Shown here one piece after another: positions 1 to 7,040 of a stretch of DNA of 25,932 bases. Made by a program: the position numbers and the translations under genes. The stretch is taken from positions 1-25,932 of the forward strand of contig CAJTRL010000056.1 in NCBI GenBank assembly GCA_910578715.1, read 5' to 3'. The stretch comes from an uncultured Lachnospiraceae bacterium. GTDB taxonomy: Bacteria > Bacillota > Clostridia > Lachnospirales > Lachnospiraceae. Positions within the stretch are counted from its first letter, which is position 1, and each line of letters opens with the position of its first letter. The notes beneath the pieces were generated by a model. That model had not been told where the DNA came from. It ran no database searches and saw only the letters and a list, made by a program, of their open reading frames with translations.

Positions 1-257
1 GCTGATATGATTGCAGACTGAGTCGTTATATCATTGACGACGTTCGCCACACCGGCCAGAATAACTACGGCGCCGACCGCAATCAGTTTGCCGTACAAAT
101 ACTGGATAAACCCTTCTTTATCACGCAGCGCACTCTCGTCCGCCCCTTTATTCATCACTACGTTGTTGACGATTTTCCCCTGTGTTTTCATAACAATCCC
201 GGCATATACAAGATAACCGCCGCCAATGACACACAGTAAATCAATGATATTATACAT
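1..257 (-). CDS. Small membrane protein, 5' part only (runs off the left edge)
   Basis: This is an open frame of 85 codons read leftwards from an ATG at 257 to the window edge with no stop. The start has GGGAG a few bases upstream. The translation begins MYNIIDLLCVIGGGYLVYAG, a hydrophobic first helix (about residues 3-22). A charged stretch follows with the pattern KxQGKIVNNVVMNKGADESALRDKEGF, and then a second hydrophobic helix (about residues 57-75, GKLIAVGAVVILAGVANVV). Two membrane segments with a short basic/acidic loop suggest a small integral membrane protein. I do not recognise a named family and assign no function. It lies 79 bp downstream of thrC on the same strand, with a perfect hairpin (271-288) between them, so it may be the tail of that operon or a separate unit. 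Confidence 0.7.
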   Translation of the reverse strand, partial: MYNIIDLLCVIGGGYLVYAGIVMKTQGKIVNNVVMNKGADESALRDKEGFIQYLYGKLIAVGAVVILAGVANVVNDITTQSAIIS

Positions 258-270
258 GTTTACTCCCATC

Positions 271-288
271 TGTCTGCTTCAGCAGACA
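271..288. terminator. Perfect 8-bp hairpin between thrC and the next gene
   Basis: The sequence TGTCTGCT, a 2-base spacer, then AGCAGACA forms a perfect palindrome. It lies 48 bp after the thrC stop and only 13 bp before the ATG at 257. There is no clear run of U after it on the minus strand, so it is a weak candidate terminator. An attenuating or mRNA-processing hairpin is equally possible. Confidence 0.35.
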
Positions 289-336
289 CCTGTTTCTTTC
301 TCAACCTGCAGGCCCGGACAGTGCCGGACTTCTTTG

Positions 337-1824
337 TCAGATTCCGAGAATCTTTTCCACCGTTTCTTTCATTTCTTCTTTATCGCAGACCGTATTGTGC
401 AGTACCGCCGCCGTCCTGATTTCTTCGATAGCCTTCGGTACTTTCACATTGGAAATCCTAGAAAGTTCATCCACCAGCTCAAAATCCGTCATGCTGTCAT
501 ATTTGGCGTCAATCGCATTCATAACGCTTCTCGTAAACTTAAAGGGACTTGCCGTTGATGCGATGACCGTCTTTCTCATATCCCCGGTTTCTTCCCTGTA
601 TTTTCCGTAAACCGCGCTCGCTACTGCCGTATGGGTATCAATGACATACCCGGTCTTTTCATACAATGCCCGGATTCTCTCTGCTGTCTCCTGCTCTCCC
701 GCATAATTTCCATAAAAATCAGCTAACTGCCCGCTCATTTCTTCCGTAATCCGGTACTGCCCGCTCTGCGACAGGGCCGCCATGAACTCCGCGTTCTTCT
801 TCGCGTCATTACCGGCAATCCGATAGATTAACCGCTCCAGATTGCTGGAAATCAGAATATCCATGGAAGGAGAACTTGTCAGTACAAATTCCCTGTTCCT
901 GTCGTAGTTCCCGGTGCGGAAGAAATCATACAATACTTTGTTTTCATTGGAAGCGCAAATCAGCTTCGCAATCGGCACTCCCATATTTTTCGCATAAAAA
1001 GCAGCCAGAATATTCCCGAAGTTTCCGGTCGGAACGACTACATTCATTTCCTCTCCATCGGCTATCTTTTCGTTCTGCAAAAGTCTGGCATAAGCATATA
1101 CGTAATAAACTATCTGAGGCACAAGACGGCCGATGTTAATGGAATTTGCCGATGAAAAACGGAAACCATTCCGCAGCATCTTCTCTTCCAGTTCCTTATC
1201 GGAAAAAATATTTTTAACGCCCGTCTGCGCATCGTCGAAGTTTCCATGAATCCCGATGACAAAGGTATTGCTTCCCTTCTGCGTTACCATCTGTTTTTCC
1301 TGAATCGGGCTGACGCCGTTCTTCGGATAAAAAACAATAATTTTCGTACCTTTCACATCCGCAAATCCCGCGAGCGCCGCTTTGCCCGTATCGCCCGAAG
1401 TCGCCGTCAGAATAACGATTTCCTCTTCCACGCGGTTTTTCCTTGCCGAAGTAATCATCAGATGCGGCAGAATCGACAAAGCCATATCCTTGAAAGCGAT
1501 TGTCGCGCCGTGGAACAGCTCCAGATAATAGGCACCGTCCGCTTCCGCAAGCGGCGCAATTTCTTCCGTATCAAATTTGGAATCATAAGCCTTACGGATG
1601 CAGTTTTTCAGTTCTTCTTCCGTAAAGTCTGTTAAAAACAGCTTCATGACTTCATAAGCGATTTCCTGATAGCTCATACCCGCCATGTCGCCAAAAGGTT
1701 TTTCCAGCGTCGGAATATGGTCCGGCACGAACAGACCGCCGTCTTCGGACAGCCCCTTCAGAATTGCCTGTGATGCCGTTACTTTCTTCTTATCATTCCT
1801 TGTACTGCTGTATAATACTTCCAT
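337..1824 (-). CDS. thrC: Threonine synthase
   Basis: This PLP-dependent enzyme converts O-phospho-L-homoserine to L-threonine, the last step of threonine synthesis in the cytoplasm. The translation from the chosen start is 495 residues, the usual length of the long bacterial form. It opens with the family pattern STRN...VTASQAILKGLSEDGGLFVP. The PLP lysine is in FHGATIAFKDMAL (lysine about residue 112), followed by the TATSGDTGKAAL phosphate-binding segment. I chose ATG 1824 (MEVLYSSTR) because family members start at about this point. An in-frame ATG at 1836 lies only one base after AGGA, which is too close. The start is 16-28 bp from the upstream membrane-protein gene, so thrC appears to be the last or next-to-last gene of that operon. 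No T-box or threonine leader peptide was seen near it. Confidence 0.95.
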   Translation of the reverse strand: MEVLYSSTRNDKKKVTASQAILKGLSEDGGLFVPDHIPTLEKPFGDMAGMSYQEIAYEVMKLFLTDFTEEELKNCIRKAYDSKFDTEEIAPLAEADGAYYLELFHGATIAFKDMALSILPHLMITSARKNRVEEEIVILTATSGDTGKAALAGFADVKGTKIIVFYPKNGVSPIQEKQMVTQKGSNTFVIGIHGNFDDAQTGVKNIFSDKELEEKMLRNGFRFSSANSINIGRLVPQIVYYVYAYARLLQNEKIADGEEMNVVVPTGNFGNILAAFYAKNMGVPIAKLICASNENKVLYDFFRTGNYDRNREFVLTSSPSMDILISSNLERLIYRIAGNDAKKNAEFMAALSQSGQYRITEEMSGQLADFYGNYAGEQETAERIRALYEKTGYVIDTHTAVASAVYGKYREETGDMRKTVIASTASPFKFTRSVMNAIDAKYDSMTDFELVDELSRISNVKVPKAIEEIRTAAVLHNTVCDKEEMKETVEKILGI

Positions 1825-1852
1825 TCCCGTAACCATGTCCTTTCTATATCTT

Positions 1853-2581
1853 TCAGTCTTCCGTCTTTTCTTTCAGAATCTTATCGACTATCGTAATCAG
1901 AATAACGCCAATCACAAGCGTTATCAGCGCACCGCAGCCGAAACGAATCAGCAGGACAATCATTTCGTGGCTTTCGTTCCATGTATCATTGATGCAGTAA
2001 AATACGCCTTCCGTATTCACATCATAGTCTTTCCCAAACTCTTCAAGTTTACTGAGCGCCTGTTGATGAACCGGCCCCTTTCTTCCGACTGGAAGCGTTA
2101 TTTTCTTTCCCGCCTTCAATGCCCTCGCATCGTCAATCGACATCTGTGCCAGAATATAAGACTTGTCGGGCAGCTGAATCAGGAAATATTCCCCATATTC
2201 TCCCAGAATATCGAAGGCCATGTCGGAAACATCGGCGCGATACCTTGAGCCGCTCCGTCTGCTTCCGCTCGAATACATGGACACCCACGGATGCCGGGTT
2301 CCGATTCCTGTCGGTATAATCGCTTCCGGCTCCACCGTCACATAACTTGTCTGCCAGGTATCTTCCCATGTCTGGGCGTCTTCGATTCTCGGAATATCAT
2401 CGGCCGCAGGCATCCCGATAAAATCTTCCGGAAGCCCGTCTTCGGTCATCGCCAGCGTGACCGGTTCTTCCTTTCCCCGGAGCATGGACTCCACGGGAAG
2501 TTCTTTCGCCACAAGCACGGCGATTATCAATCCTATAACAACAGATAAAAATTCCAGAATCTTTCTCAGTGTATTTTTCAT
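1853..2581 (-). CDS. Hypothetical protein with two membrane helices and an external domain
   Basis: This protein of 242 residues is not one I recognise. An N-terminal hydrophobic helix (about residues 4-25, ILEFLSVVIGLIIAVLVAK) is followed by about 180 hydrophilic residues. A second helix near the C-terminus (about 211-236, MIVLLIRFGCGALITLVIGV) leads into a charged tail ending KEKTED. The likely topology is both ends inside and the middle domain outside. That domain contains EYFLIQLPDKSYILAQMS and AGKKITLPVGRKG, which look like beta strands. I chose ATG 2581 because AGAGGA precedes it, although the spacing is short. In-frame ATGs at 2593 and 2605 are also possible. It is the third gene of a four-gene unit with two other small membrane proteins upstream and thrC downstream. 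Confidence 0.8.
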   Translation of the reverse strand: MKNTLRKILEFLSVVIGLIIAVLVAKELPVESMLRGKEEPVTLAMTEDGLPEDFIGMPAADDIPRIEDAQTWEDTWQTSYVTVEPEAIIPTGIGTRHPWVSMYSSGSRRSGSRYRADVSDMAFDILGEYGEYFLIQLPDKSYILAQMSIDDARALKAGKKITLPVGRKGPVHQQALSKLEEFGKDYDVNTEGVFYCINDTWNESHEMIVLLIRFGCGALITLVIGVILITIVDKILKEKTED

Positions 2582-2623
2582 ACTTCCTCTCATTCCGCCG
2601 CGCATGCGGCATTTTTATCCGGC

Positions 2624-3085
2624 TCAGAAACCCTGACCTGCTCTCCGCTCCGTTTCTTCCCAGGCATCCAGCAGAGGCCGGAATTTTTCATACGCAAATA
2701 CATAATACTCTTTCATATAATCTTCTCCCCGCACCAGCAGAAAATCTTCGATGATTATCTGCTTTTTACCACATTTGGAACAGCTGTGAACCTCCGCCTT
2801 ACAGGCCCGCCGTCCACTGGGTATCTGTTCCCTGCTCATAATCGGAACCATATGGGTAAGCAGATAATTTTCGGCATTCTCATAGGTATCGCCAAAAGAT
2901 ACCGGAAGAAGGAACAAATAGTTGCGAGGCAGCGCTCTGGCTGCCTCCCCCTTACAATACATACAGGTAGAACCGTTTTTCTTAACTCTCCGATAATCCC
3001 GGATAACAGAACGTCCCATAACAATCGCCGCCACAACGACAACTGCTATGATTATCACAGGCAGATAATAAGACAGTCCGGCCAT
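2624..3085 (-). CDS. Membrane-anchored protein with a cysteine-pair zinc-ribbon-like domain
   Basis: This protein has 153 residues. One N-terminal membrane helix (about residues 5-24, SYYLPVIIIAVVVVAAIVMG) is followed by a basic stretch (RDYRRVKK), which suggests the rest is cytoplasmic. Two cysteine pairs, CMYC (41, 44) and CSKC (102, 105) followed by GKK, with a further Cys at 95, resemble a split zinc ribbon. Binding of zinc or another metal is an inference from spacing only. The C-terminus is rich in aromatic and acidic residues. The gene starts 2 bp after the stop of the upstream gene, so the two are very probably translated from one message. No function can be assigned. Confidence 0.82.
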   Translation of the reverse strand: MAGLSYYLPVIIIAVVVVAAIVMGRSVIRDYRRVKKNGSTCMYCKGEAARALPRNYLFLLPVSFGDTYENAENYLLTHMVPIMSREQIPSGRRACKAEVHSCSKCGKKQIIIEDFLLVRGEDYMKEYYVFAYEKFRPLLDAWEETERRAGQGF

Positions 3086-3087
3086 TT

Positions 3088-3675
3088 TTATCTGCCCTCC
3101 GCGTTTCTTTTGGCAGCTTTCAGAAGCTCAACGAAAGTATCCGCTTTGGATATCGCTTCCGCGCCCATCTGTGATTTCAGATTGACCGCACGGTTGCTCA
3201 CGAGCGTATAAACCGTCATTTTCTTTCCGTCCAGATAAAATACAAAACGAACGCCTGTCATCGTCGATGCGATTGTCTCCGGCTTATCGATTCTCGACGC
3301 GCTGAATACCTGGATTTCCTTCGGATTGCATGCGGAAATATAACCAATCATGCCGCCTTCCACATCGATATATAAGATATTTCCTCTGCTTGTAAAAGAG
3401 CTGTTAAAGCAGTAAGGAAGCTGCTCTATTTTCTGTGCGGTACGTTTTACGAACATGGAGGTAAGATTTCCGTAAGCAATCAGCATGAGAAGAACCATCC
3501 ATATGATAAAACCAAAGACAAAAACAAATGGAATAAAAACATCCAGACGGAACGGCCCTTCCGAAAACAGGCATAAAAGCAGCGAAATAATAACCGGCAC
3601 TCCAACGCCCAGTCCCAGTAACAACAGCCAGAAAAAGCTCCCGAATTTTTTAAATTTTGCAGTCTCTTCTCTCAT
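3088..3675 (-). CDS. Hypothetical protein with two N-terminal membrane helices
   Basis: This is the first gene of the four-gene unit, 195 residues from the chosen start. Two hydrophobic helices (about residues 12-38 and 44-68) are followed by a soluble domain of about 120 residues. That domain looks like alternating beta strands (GNILYIDVEGGMIGYI, GVRFVFYLDGKKMTVYTLVS) and ends in a lysine/arginine-rich tail. The pattern is loosely that of a small membrane-tethered PH-like or sensor domain, but I see no diagnostic motif. I chose ATG 3675 because AAGGAG lies about 10 bases upstream. The longer frame to 3699 would place that ribosome site inside the gene. A strong promoter lies at 3757-3785 with a hairpin in the leader. 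Confidence 0.82.
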   Translation of the reverse strand: MREETAKFKKFGSFFWLLLLGLGVGVPVIISLLLCLFSEGPFRLDVFIPFVFVFGFIIWMVLLMLIAYGNLTSMFVKRTAQKIEQLPYCFNSSFTSRGNILYIDVEGGMIGYISACNPKEIQVFSASRIDKPETIASTMTGVRFVFYLDGKKMTVYTLVSNRAVNLKSQMGAEAISKADTFVELLKAAKRNAEGR

Positions 3676-3706
3676 TTCTATGTATCTCCTTAGCCTCATA
3701 ATATTT

Positions 3707-3746
3707 GCGCACGGACATGCGGCTCATCAGCCTTCCGTCCGCCCGC
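3707..3746 (-). promoter_or_regulatory. Leader hairpin of the membrane-protein/thrC operon
   Basis: Outer arms 3707-3716 and 3737-3746 pair at 8 of 10 positions around an inner GGCT/AGCC stem (3721-3732). The structure lies about 5-45 bases after the predicted transcription start and ends about 30 bases before the ATG at 3675. It is not followed by a U run, so it is not an obvious attenuator. It may stabilise the message or be bound by a protein. Confidence 0.4.
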
Positions 3747-3756
3747 GTACAGCTAG

Positions 3757-3785
3757 ATTATAACACCTCAGGGCTTTGATGGCAA
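3757..3785 (-). promoter_or_regulatory. Sigma-A-type promoter for the membrane-protein/thrC operon
   Basis: On the minus strand TTGCCA (3785-3780) and TATAAT (3762-3757) are separated by exactly 17 bp. This near-consensus pair has the right orientation and distance to drive the gene starting at 3675, leaving a leader of about 75 nt. Confidence 0.7.
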
Positions 3786-3827
3786 CTGGCAACAAGGATT
3801 TATGACAGATATTTATCACAGATATTT

Positions 3828-4448
3828 TTATAAGAAAAATTCATGATTTCCATAAGAAAAAAGTCTTGTCAGCTTCTGGTCAAACCATTGCACTTTCGTG
3901 GAATCCGCCTTTTTTCTTGCGCAGAAATATAAAGCCCCCTGGGAGATATCTTCTCCGTAAAGCGCTCTTTCCACCGCTTCATAAGTTTCCTGGCTGATAG
4001 AAACATTTTGAAAACGCCCGTCCACTGTCGGGCTGAACTGCGCCACTCCCTGTTCCTTCTGCATAACGACTTCCGTCACAGTGTCCGGGAAATTTTCATT
4101 ATTGACACGGTTTAATACCACGTTTGCCACAAGAAGTTTTCCGTCTTCATCCTCTCCTCCGGCTTCCGCTTCCACAATACGCAGCAGCGCGTCATAATCC
4201 TGTTCGGTCAGCTGATATTTTTTCGTCTGTTCCAGCACTTCATAATCCACAACCCGCTGTCCCGATGCCACACAGGCGACCACTTCCAGAAAACTTTTCT
4301 TGTTCTCCTCTTCCGTTGCCGTCAGGTATTCCATACGGAATGCCTGGGTCGCCGCAATCCGGTTGATTTGGAGCTCTTTTAAACAAATCCAGGAAGTCGC
4401 AAAAATCATACTCATTAAAAGTAATTTCATCAGGCATTTTTTATACAT
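3828..4448 (-). CDS. SleB/CwlJ-type cell-wall hydrolase (Hydrolase_2 family)
   Basis: This protein of 206 residues has an N-terminal hydrophobic segment (about 8-24, LLLMSMIFATSWICL) that looks like a signal peptide or membrane anchor. The C-terminal half (about 85-206) carries the SleB catalytic pattern. That pattern includes IVEAEAGGE, with the likely catalytic glutamate in AEA, then the long helix GKLLVANVVLNRV, a TEVVMQ stretch and ALYFCARKK. In known SleB proteins this domain is a lytic transglycosylase acting on spore cortex peptidoglycan. Many clostridia also have copies acting on vegetative wall, and nothing here distinguishes the two. There is no N-terminal peptidoglycan-binding domain, unlike Bacillus SleB. 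ATG 4448 is chosen because AGGAG is 8 bases upstream and the promoter at 4486-4515 leaves almost no leader for the longer frame to 4475. Confidence 0.85.
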   Translation of the reverse strand: MYKKCLMKLLLMSMIFATSWICLKELQINRIAATQAFRMEYLTATEEENKKSFLEVVACVASGQRVVDYEVLEQTKKYQLTEQDYDALLRIVEAEAGGEDEDGKLLVANVVLNRVNNENFPDTVTEVVMQKEQGVAQFSPTVDGRFQNVSISQETYEAVERALYGEDISQGALYFCARKKADSTKVQWFDQKLTRLFSYGNHEFFL

Positions 4449-4485
4449 ACAATTATCTCCTGTTTTCCTTCTCATACTGATTTCG

Positions 4486-4515
4486 CCTATACTACTTGTC
4501 TATTCTTTCAGTCAA
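4486..4515 (-). promoter_or_regulatory. Promoter for the SleB-like hydrolase
   Basis: On the minus strand TTGACT (4515-4510) and TATAGG (4491-4486) are spaced by 18 bp. The predicted start of transcription near 4479 leaves a leader of about 30 nt to the ATG at 4448. Confidence 0.55.
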
Positions 4516-4615
4516 AACACAGAAATCCTCAGATACTATACTTTGGCATCTTAGAATTTCATTTTGATATTTAACATTGTTGTAATATTTTATACAGAAA
4601 TCAGGAAAAATATGT

Positions 4616-4621
4616 TATACT
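4616..4621 (+). promoter_or_regulatory. Possible -10 box for the AP2/HNH-like gene
   Basis: TATACT lies 44 bp before the ATG at 4665, in an AT-rich stretch (4556-4621). No good -35 hexamer is found at 16-18 bp, so the promoter may be weak or activated. If it is right, transcription starts after 4623 and excludes the upstream in-frame ATG there. Confidence 0.35.
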
Positions 4622-4664
4622 AATGCCAATATTCAGAAATATTTCAAAAGATTGGAGATTTACA

Positions 4665-5459
4665 ATGCCGCAGTTACCCGGTGTTTATCAGGCAAAAAGA
4701 AAAAACGGCACGCTCTATTACCGTTCTTCTTTAACTTATCGCGCAAAACATATCAGTCTTGGCAGTTATGACACGCCGGAAGCGGCCCATGAGGCATATC
4801 TGCTCGCAAACCGCATTCTCCAGGATAACCGGATGGGAATCGGCAGTTATCACAAAGAATCCGTTCTTTTATTTGAAAAATGGGTCTGTCTGATTAATTT
4901 CCGGGATAACGGACTTTATTTTTCCAACCCGATTTATATACGCCCCTCCTTTTTTTATTATTATTTTTCACCATCTCATTTTTTCATCTTTGACAGGGAT
5001 GATTTGTTCTACTATTCCAATCATAAAATTTCCTGCCGGGGCGGCCATTATTTCGTTGCGGATTATGGGATGCAGTTAAATATTATGAATCGTTACGGCA
5101 TCAAAAATTATGCTGTATTGAACAGAGATTATCGGTTTATCAATGGGAATACCCATGATTACCGCTATGAAAATATAGAAATTCTCAACGCCTACCACGG
5201 CGTATCCGCTTTCCGAAGAAAAGGAGAACTTTTCTACAAAACGAAAATCCATATCCGGGGCGATTATACCGTAGGCGTCTACCGGACGGAAGAAGAAGCC
5301 GCCATTGCCTATAACAAGGCCATTGATTTGTTAAAAAAAGCCGGCGTAAAAAAGGCCTATACTCCAAATTATATGGAAAATATGTCGCCTGCCGTTTACG
5401 CCGACCTGTATACCGCTATTCAGATTTCTACTAAAATCGAACACTATCTGTCCGAATAA
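4665..5459 (+). CDS. AP2-domain protein with a degenerate HNH-like centre
   Basis: This protein has 264 residues. The N-terminus (about 4-52) matches the AP2/ERF-like DNA-binding pattern of bacterial integrases and homing endonucleases: GVYQAKRKNGTLYYRSSL, then HISLGSYDTPEAAHEAY. A second, more divergent copy is at about 178-232 (GVSAFRRKGELFYKTKI, then YRTEEEAAIAYNKAID). Between them, DRDDLFYYSNHKI and later NRDYRFINGNTHDYRYENIEIL follow the layout of the HNH domain of phage HNH-AP2 endonucleases, where the usual text is DHINxNxxDNRxxNL. Here the His of DHI is Arg-Phe, so nuclease activity is doubtful. A DNA-binding regulator derived from a homing endonuclease is my best inference. ATG 4665 has TTGGAG 7 bases upstream. 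The last 16 bp overlap the end of the convergent GH25 gene. Confidence 0.82.
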   Translation: MPQLPGVYQAKRKNGTLYYRSSLTYRAKHISLGSYDTPEAAHEAYLLANRILQDNRMGIGSYHKESVLLFEKWVCLINFRDNGLYFSNPIYIRPSFFYYYFSPSHFFIFDRDDLFYYSNHKISCRGGHYFVADYGMQLNIMNRYGIKNYAVLNRDYRFINGNTHDYRYENIEILNAYHGVSAFRRKGELFYKTKIHIRGDYTVGVYRTEEEAAIAYNKAIDLLKKAGVKKAYTPNYMENMSPAVYADLYTAIQISTKIEHYLSE

Positions 5460-6586
5460 CTGACAAAACAAAGATTCAGACTGGCATCCCCAGACACGCC
5501 GTTCAATACGCCTGTCGTCGTATACTGCCACATCGCGAACTGATACGGATAATCGGGAACATCCTGTTCCTGGGCGAGCCATACATCATAGTCCTGAAGT
5601 TTCGCCAGGTCAACATTTTTAATCAGCCACTCTTTGTTTCCATATATCATCGGCGCATATCCGGCGGTCTGCACGCCGCTCAGAAATGCCGTCGCAATCG
5701 CCGTCCTGTCATCTCTCGAAAGTCCGTCGATTCTCGCTTTGTCGTTTGGCACATTTTCCATATCAAAGGCGACCGGATAAGTAATGTGCGCCCTGTAAGG
5801 CTCCAGATTCTGAATAACGAAATTCACTTCCTGTAAAACCTCATCCTGGGATATTGCCTGAGAATAAAAATACACGCCGATATCCAGTCCGGCTTCAATT
5901 GCCGCTTCCATGTTTTCCACAAAATTATCATCTAATGAGATTTGTCCTGTACTATATCCTCTCGCTCCGAGACGCAGCATAACATAATCGACGCCTGCCG
6001 CCTTAATTCTGCTAAAATTAACCTGGCCGTTATGTTTGGATATATCGACCCCCACATAGGAAATCTTCTTGCCGTTCTCCGTGTATTTACGCAGATTCGC
6101 ATTTTCCGACAGATTTTTAAAATCATAGGTATTCTTGGTCAGATACGGACTTATCAGAACCCACTCTTCTTTGCCGTCGGAGGTCTTCACCAGCGTATGC
6201 TTACCGTCCGTAGAAGGGTCTTCCTGGACAACTTCCTCTTTTTTCTCCACATGGCTTTCCTCTTCCTCGTCCTCTTTGGGCGCTTCCACATCCTGTTTTC
6301 CCGTCTGTGTTTCCGGCTTTTCCTCTACCGGGTACATATCCCAGAAATCCAAATCCTCCGCACGGAGTTTCTGTTCCGGCTCCGGTTCCGGTTCAACAAT
6401 TTCCGTCTCCGCCGCCACTGTCTGTTGTATGGCGGCTTCTATCGCCGCCTCTTTCTTCTTTTCCTCCTTTTGATTGTTCTGCATTACCGTAAACAGCACA
6501 ACCACAACGAAGGCAGACACAGCGAGTATCATATAAAAAACGGAATGACCGTTCGAACGCTTCCCGTCATCTCCTGGTAATCTCAT
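5444..6586 (-). CDS. Membrane-anchored GH25 lysozyme (N-acetylmuramidase)
   Basis: GH25 enzymes cut the beta-1,4 bond between N-acetylmuramic acid and N-acetylglucosamine in peptidoglycan. This protein of 380 residues has a cytoplasmic N-terminus, one membrane helix (about 16-34) and a long acidic, Pro/Glu-rich linker (about 60-128). The GH25 barrel occupies about 177-380. Conserved features are GVDISKHNG (Asp 181), FDMEN (Asp 275 and Glu 277, the DxE pair of the active site), GVYFYSQAIS and a closing FAMWQYT. It is probably tethered outside the membrane and used in wall turnover rather than secreted. The start has AAGGGAG 11 bases upstream, and a TATAAT box at 6696-6691 lies about 105 bp before it. 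No binding repeats such as SH3 or choline-binding modules follow the catalytic domain. Confidence 0.93.
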   Translation of the reverse strand: MRLPGDDGKRSNGHSVFYMILAVSAFVVVVLFTVMQNNQKEEKKKEAAIEAAIQQTVAAETEIVEPEPEPEQKLRAEDLDFWDMYPVEEKPETQTGKQDVEAPKEDEEEESHVEKKEEVVQEDPSTDGKHTLVKTSDGKEEWVLISPYLTKNTYDFKNLSENANLRKYTENGKKISYVGVDISKHNGQVNFSRIKAAGVDYVMLRLGARGYSTGQISLDDNFVENMEAAIEAGLDIGVYFYSQAISQDEVLQEVNFVIQNLEPYRAHITYPVAFDMENVPNDKARIDGLSRDDRTAIATAFLSGVQTAGYAPMIYGNKEWLIKNVDLAKLQDYDVWLAQEQDVPDYPYQFAMWQYTTTGVLNGVSGDASLNLCFVSYSDR

Positions 6587-6827
6587 GAAATCATCTGCTC
6601 CCTTCCAGACTTTTCGTTTTTCTTTTCACATTCCATGCTGCGATTCACACAATATTTTCAATGAAAAAATAGAAAAATCATGCCATCTCTATTATAATGT
6701 ATCATATGCGTAACTATCCGAAGCGGAATTTTTCCGCACCTCCTCGGACAGAGATATTCTATCACGAAATACGGCAGTTGACAACTTTTGTCGGAATGGA
6801 AATGTTTGATAAAAGCCGTTTGCCCTG
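6587..6827. other. Intergenic: GH25 leader and promoter region, small hairpin
   Basis: No gene was found. On the minus strand TATAAT (6696-6691) is a good -10 box for the GH25 gene, but the -35 position (GGATAG) is poor. A hairpin GCGGAA/TTCCGC with a 3-base loop lies at 6723-6737. On the plus strand TTGACA (6778-6783) could be a -35 for the ApbE gene, but no -10 hexamer lies at the right distance. Confidence 0.5.
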
Positions 6828-7005
6828 TATTTCACACCCCCGCCAGCGCGGCACTTAGTTCTCTTTGGAGGCACGCTCCCGCTCCGCGAAAGGCAGCAGC
6901 GGTACTAAGTTCAAAAGCCGCAGAGCGACTTTTTCACTAAGTGCCGGCGCCTTTCAAGGGCCTCCGCCAGAGAAACTAAGTGTCGCGCTGGCGGGGTGTG
7001 AAATA
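6828..7005. mobile_element. 178-bp MITE-like element with 33-bp terminal inverted repeats
   Basis: The left arm (6828-6860) and right arm (6974-7005) are near-perfect inverted repeats, differing by one mismatch and one indel. The outer ends read TATTTCACACCCC inwards. A second, weaker layer of pairing continues inward (6861-6872 with 6960-6973). The core ACTAAGT occurs four times within the element, once inverted (at 6852, 6904, 6936 and 6975). The arms begin and end with TA, as expected for a TA target duplication of the IS630/Tc1-mariner type, although TA is also self-complementary. There is no open frame for a transposase. The G+C content is higher than in the flanks. It ends 35 bp before the apbE start codon. 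Confidence 0.6.
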
Positions 7006-7040
7006 TCCACAATTTATCATTATGAAAAAGAGGTATTCCC

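Noticed and set aside
258..336. T-box or threonine attenuator linked to thrC
   Set aside because: The hairpin is downstream of thrC, and no T-box sequence or run of Thr/Ile codons was seen upstream of the operon.
3760..3830. Direct repeat of AGATATTT near the end of the SleB-like gene, considered as a terminator
   Set aside because: AT-rich direct repeats without a GC stem. They do not form a convincing terminator hairpin.
5942..6580. Plus-strand open frame (212 codons) opposite the GH25 gene
   Set aside because: Antisense of the GH25 coding region. The Arg/Phe/Leu-rich content reflects the reverse complement of the acidic linker.
6692..6874. Small minus-strand frame entering the inverted-repeat element
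   Set aside because: It has no ribosome site and no recognisable content, and it crosses the terminal repeat and the GH25 promoter region.
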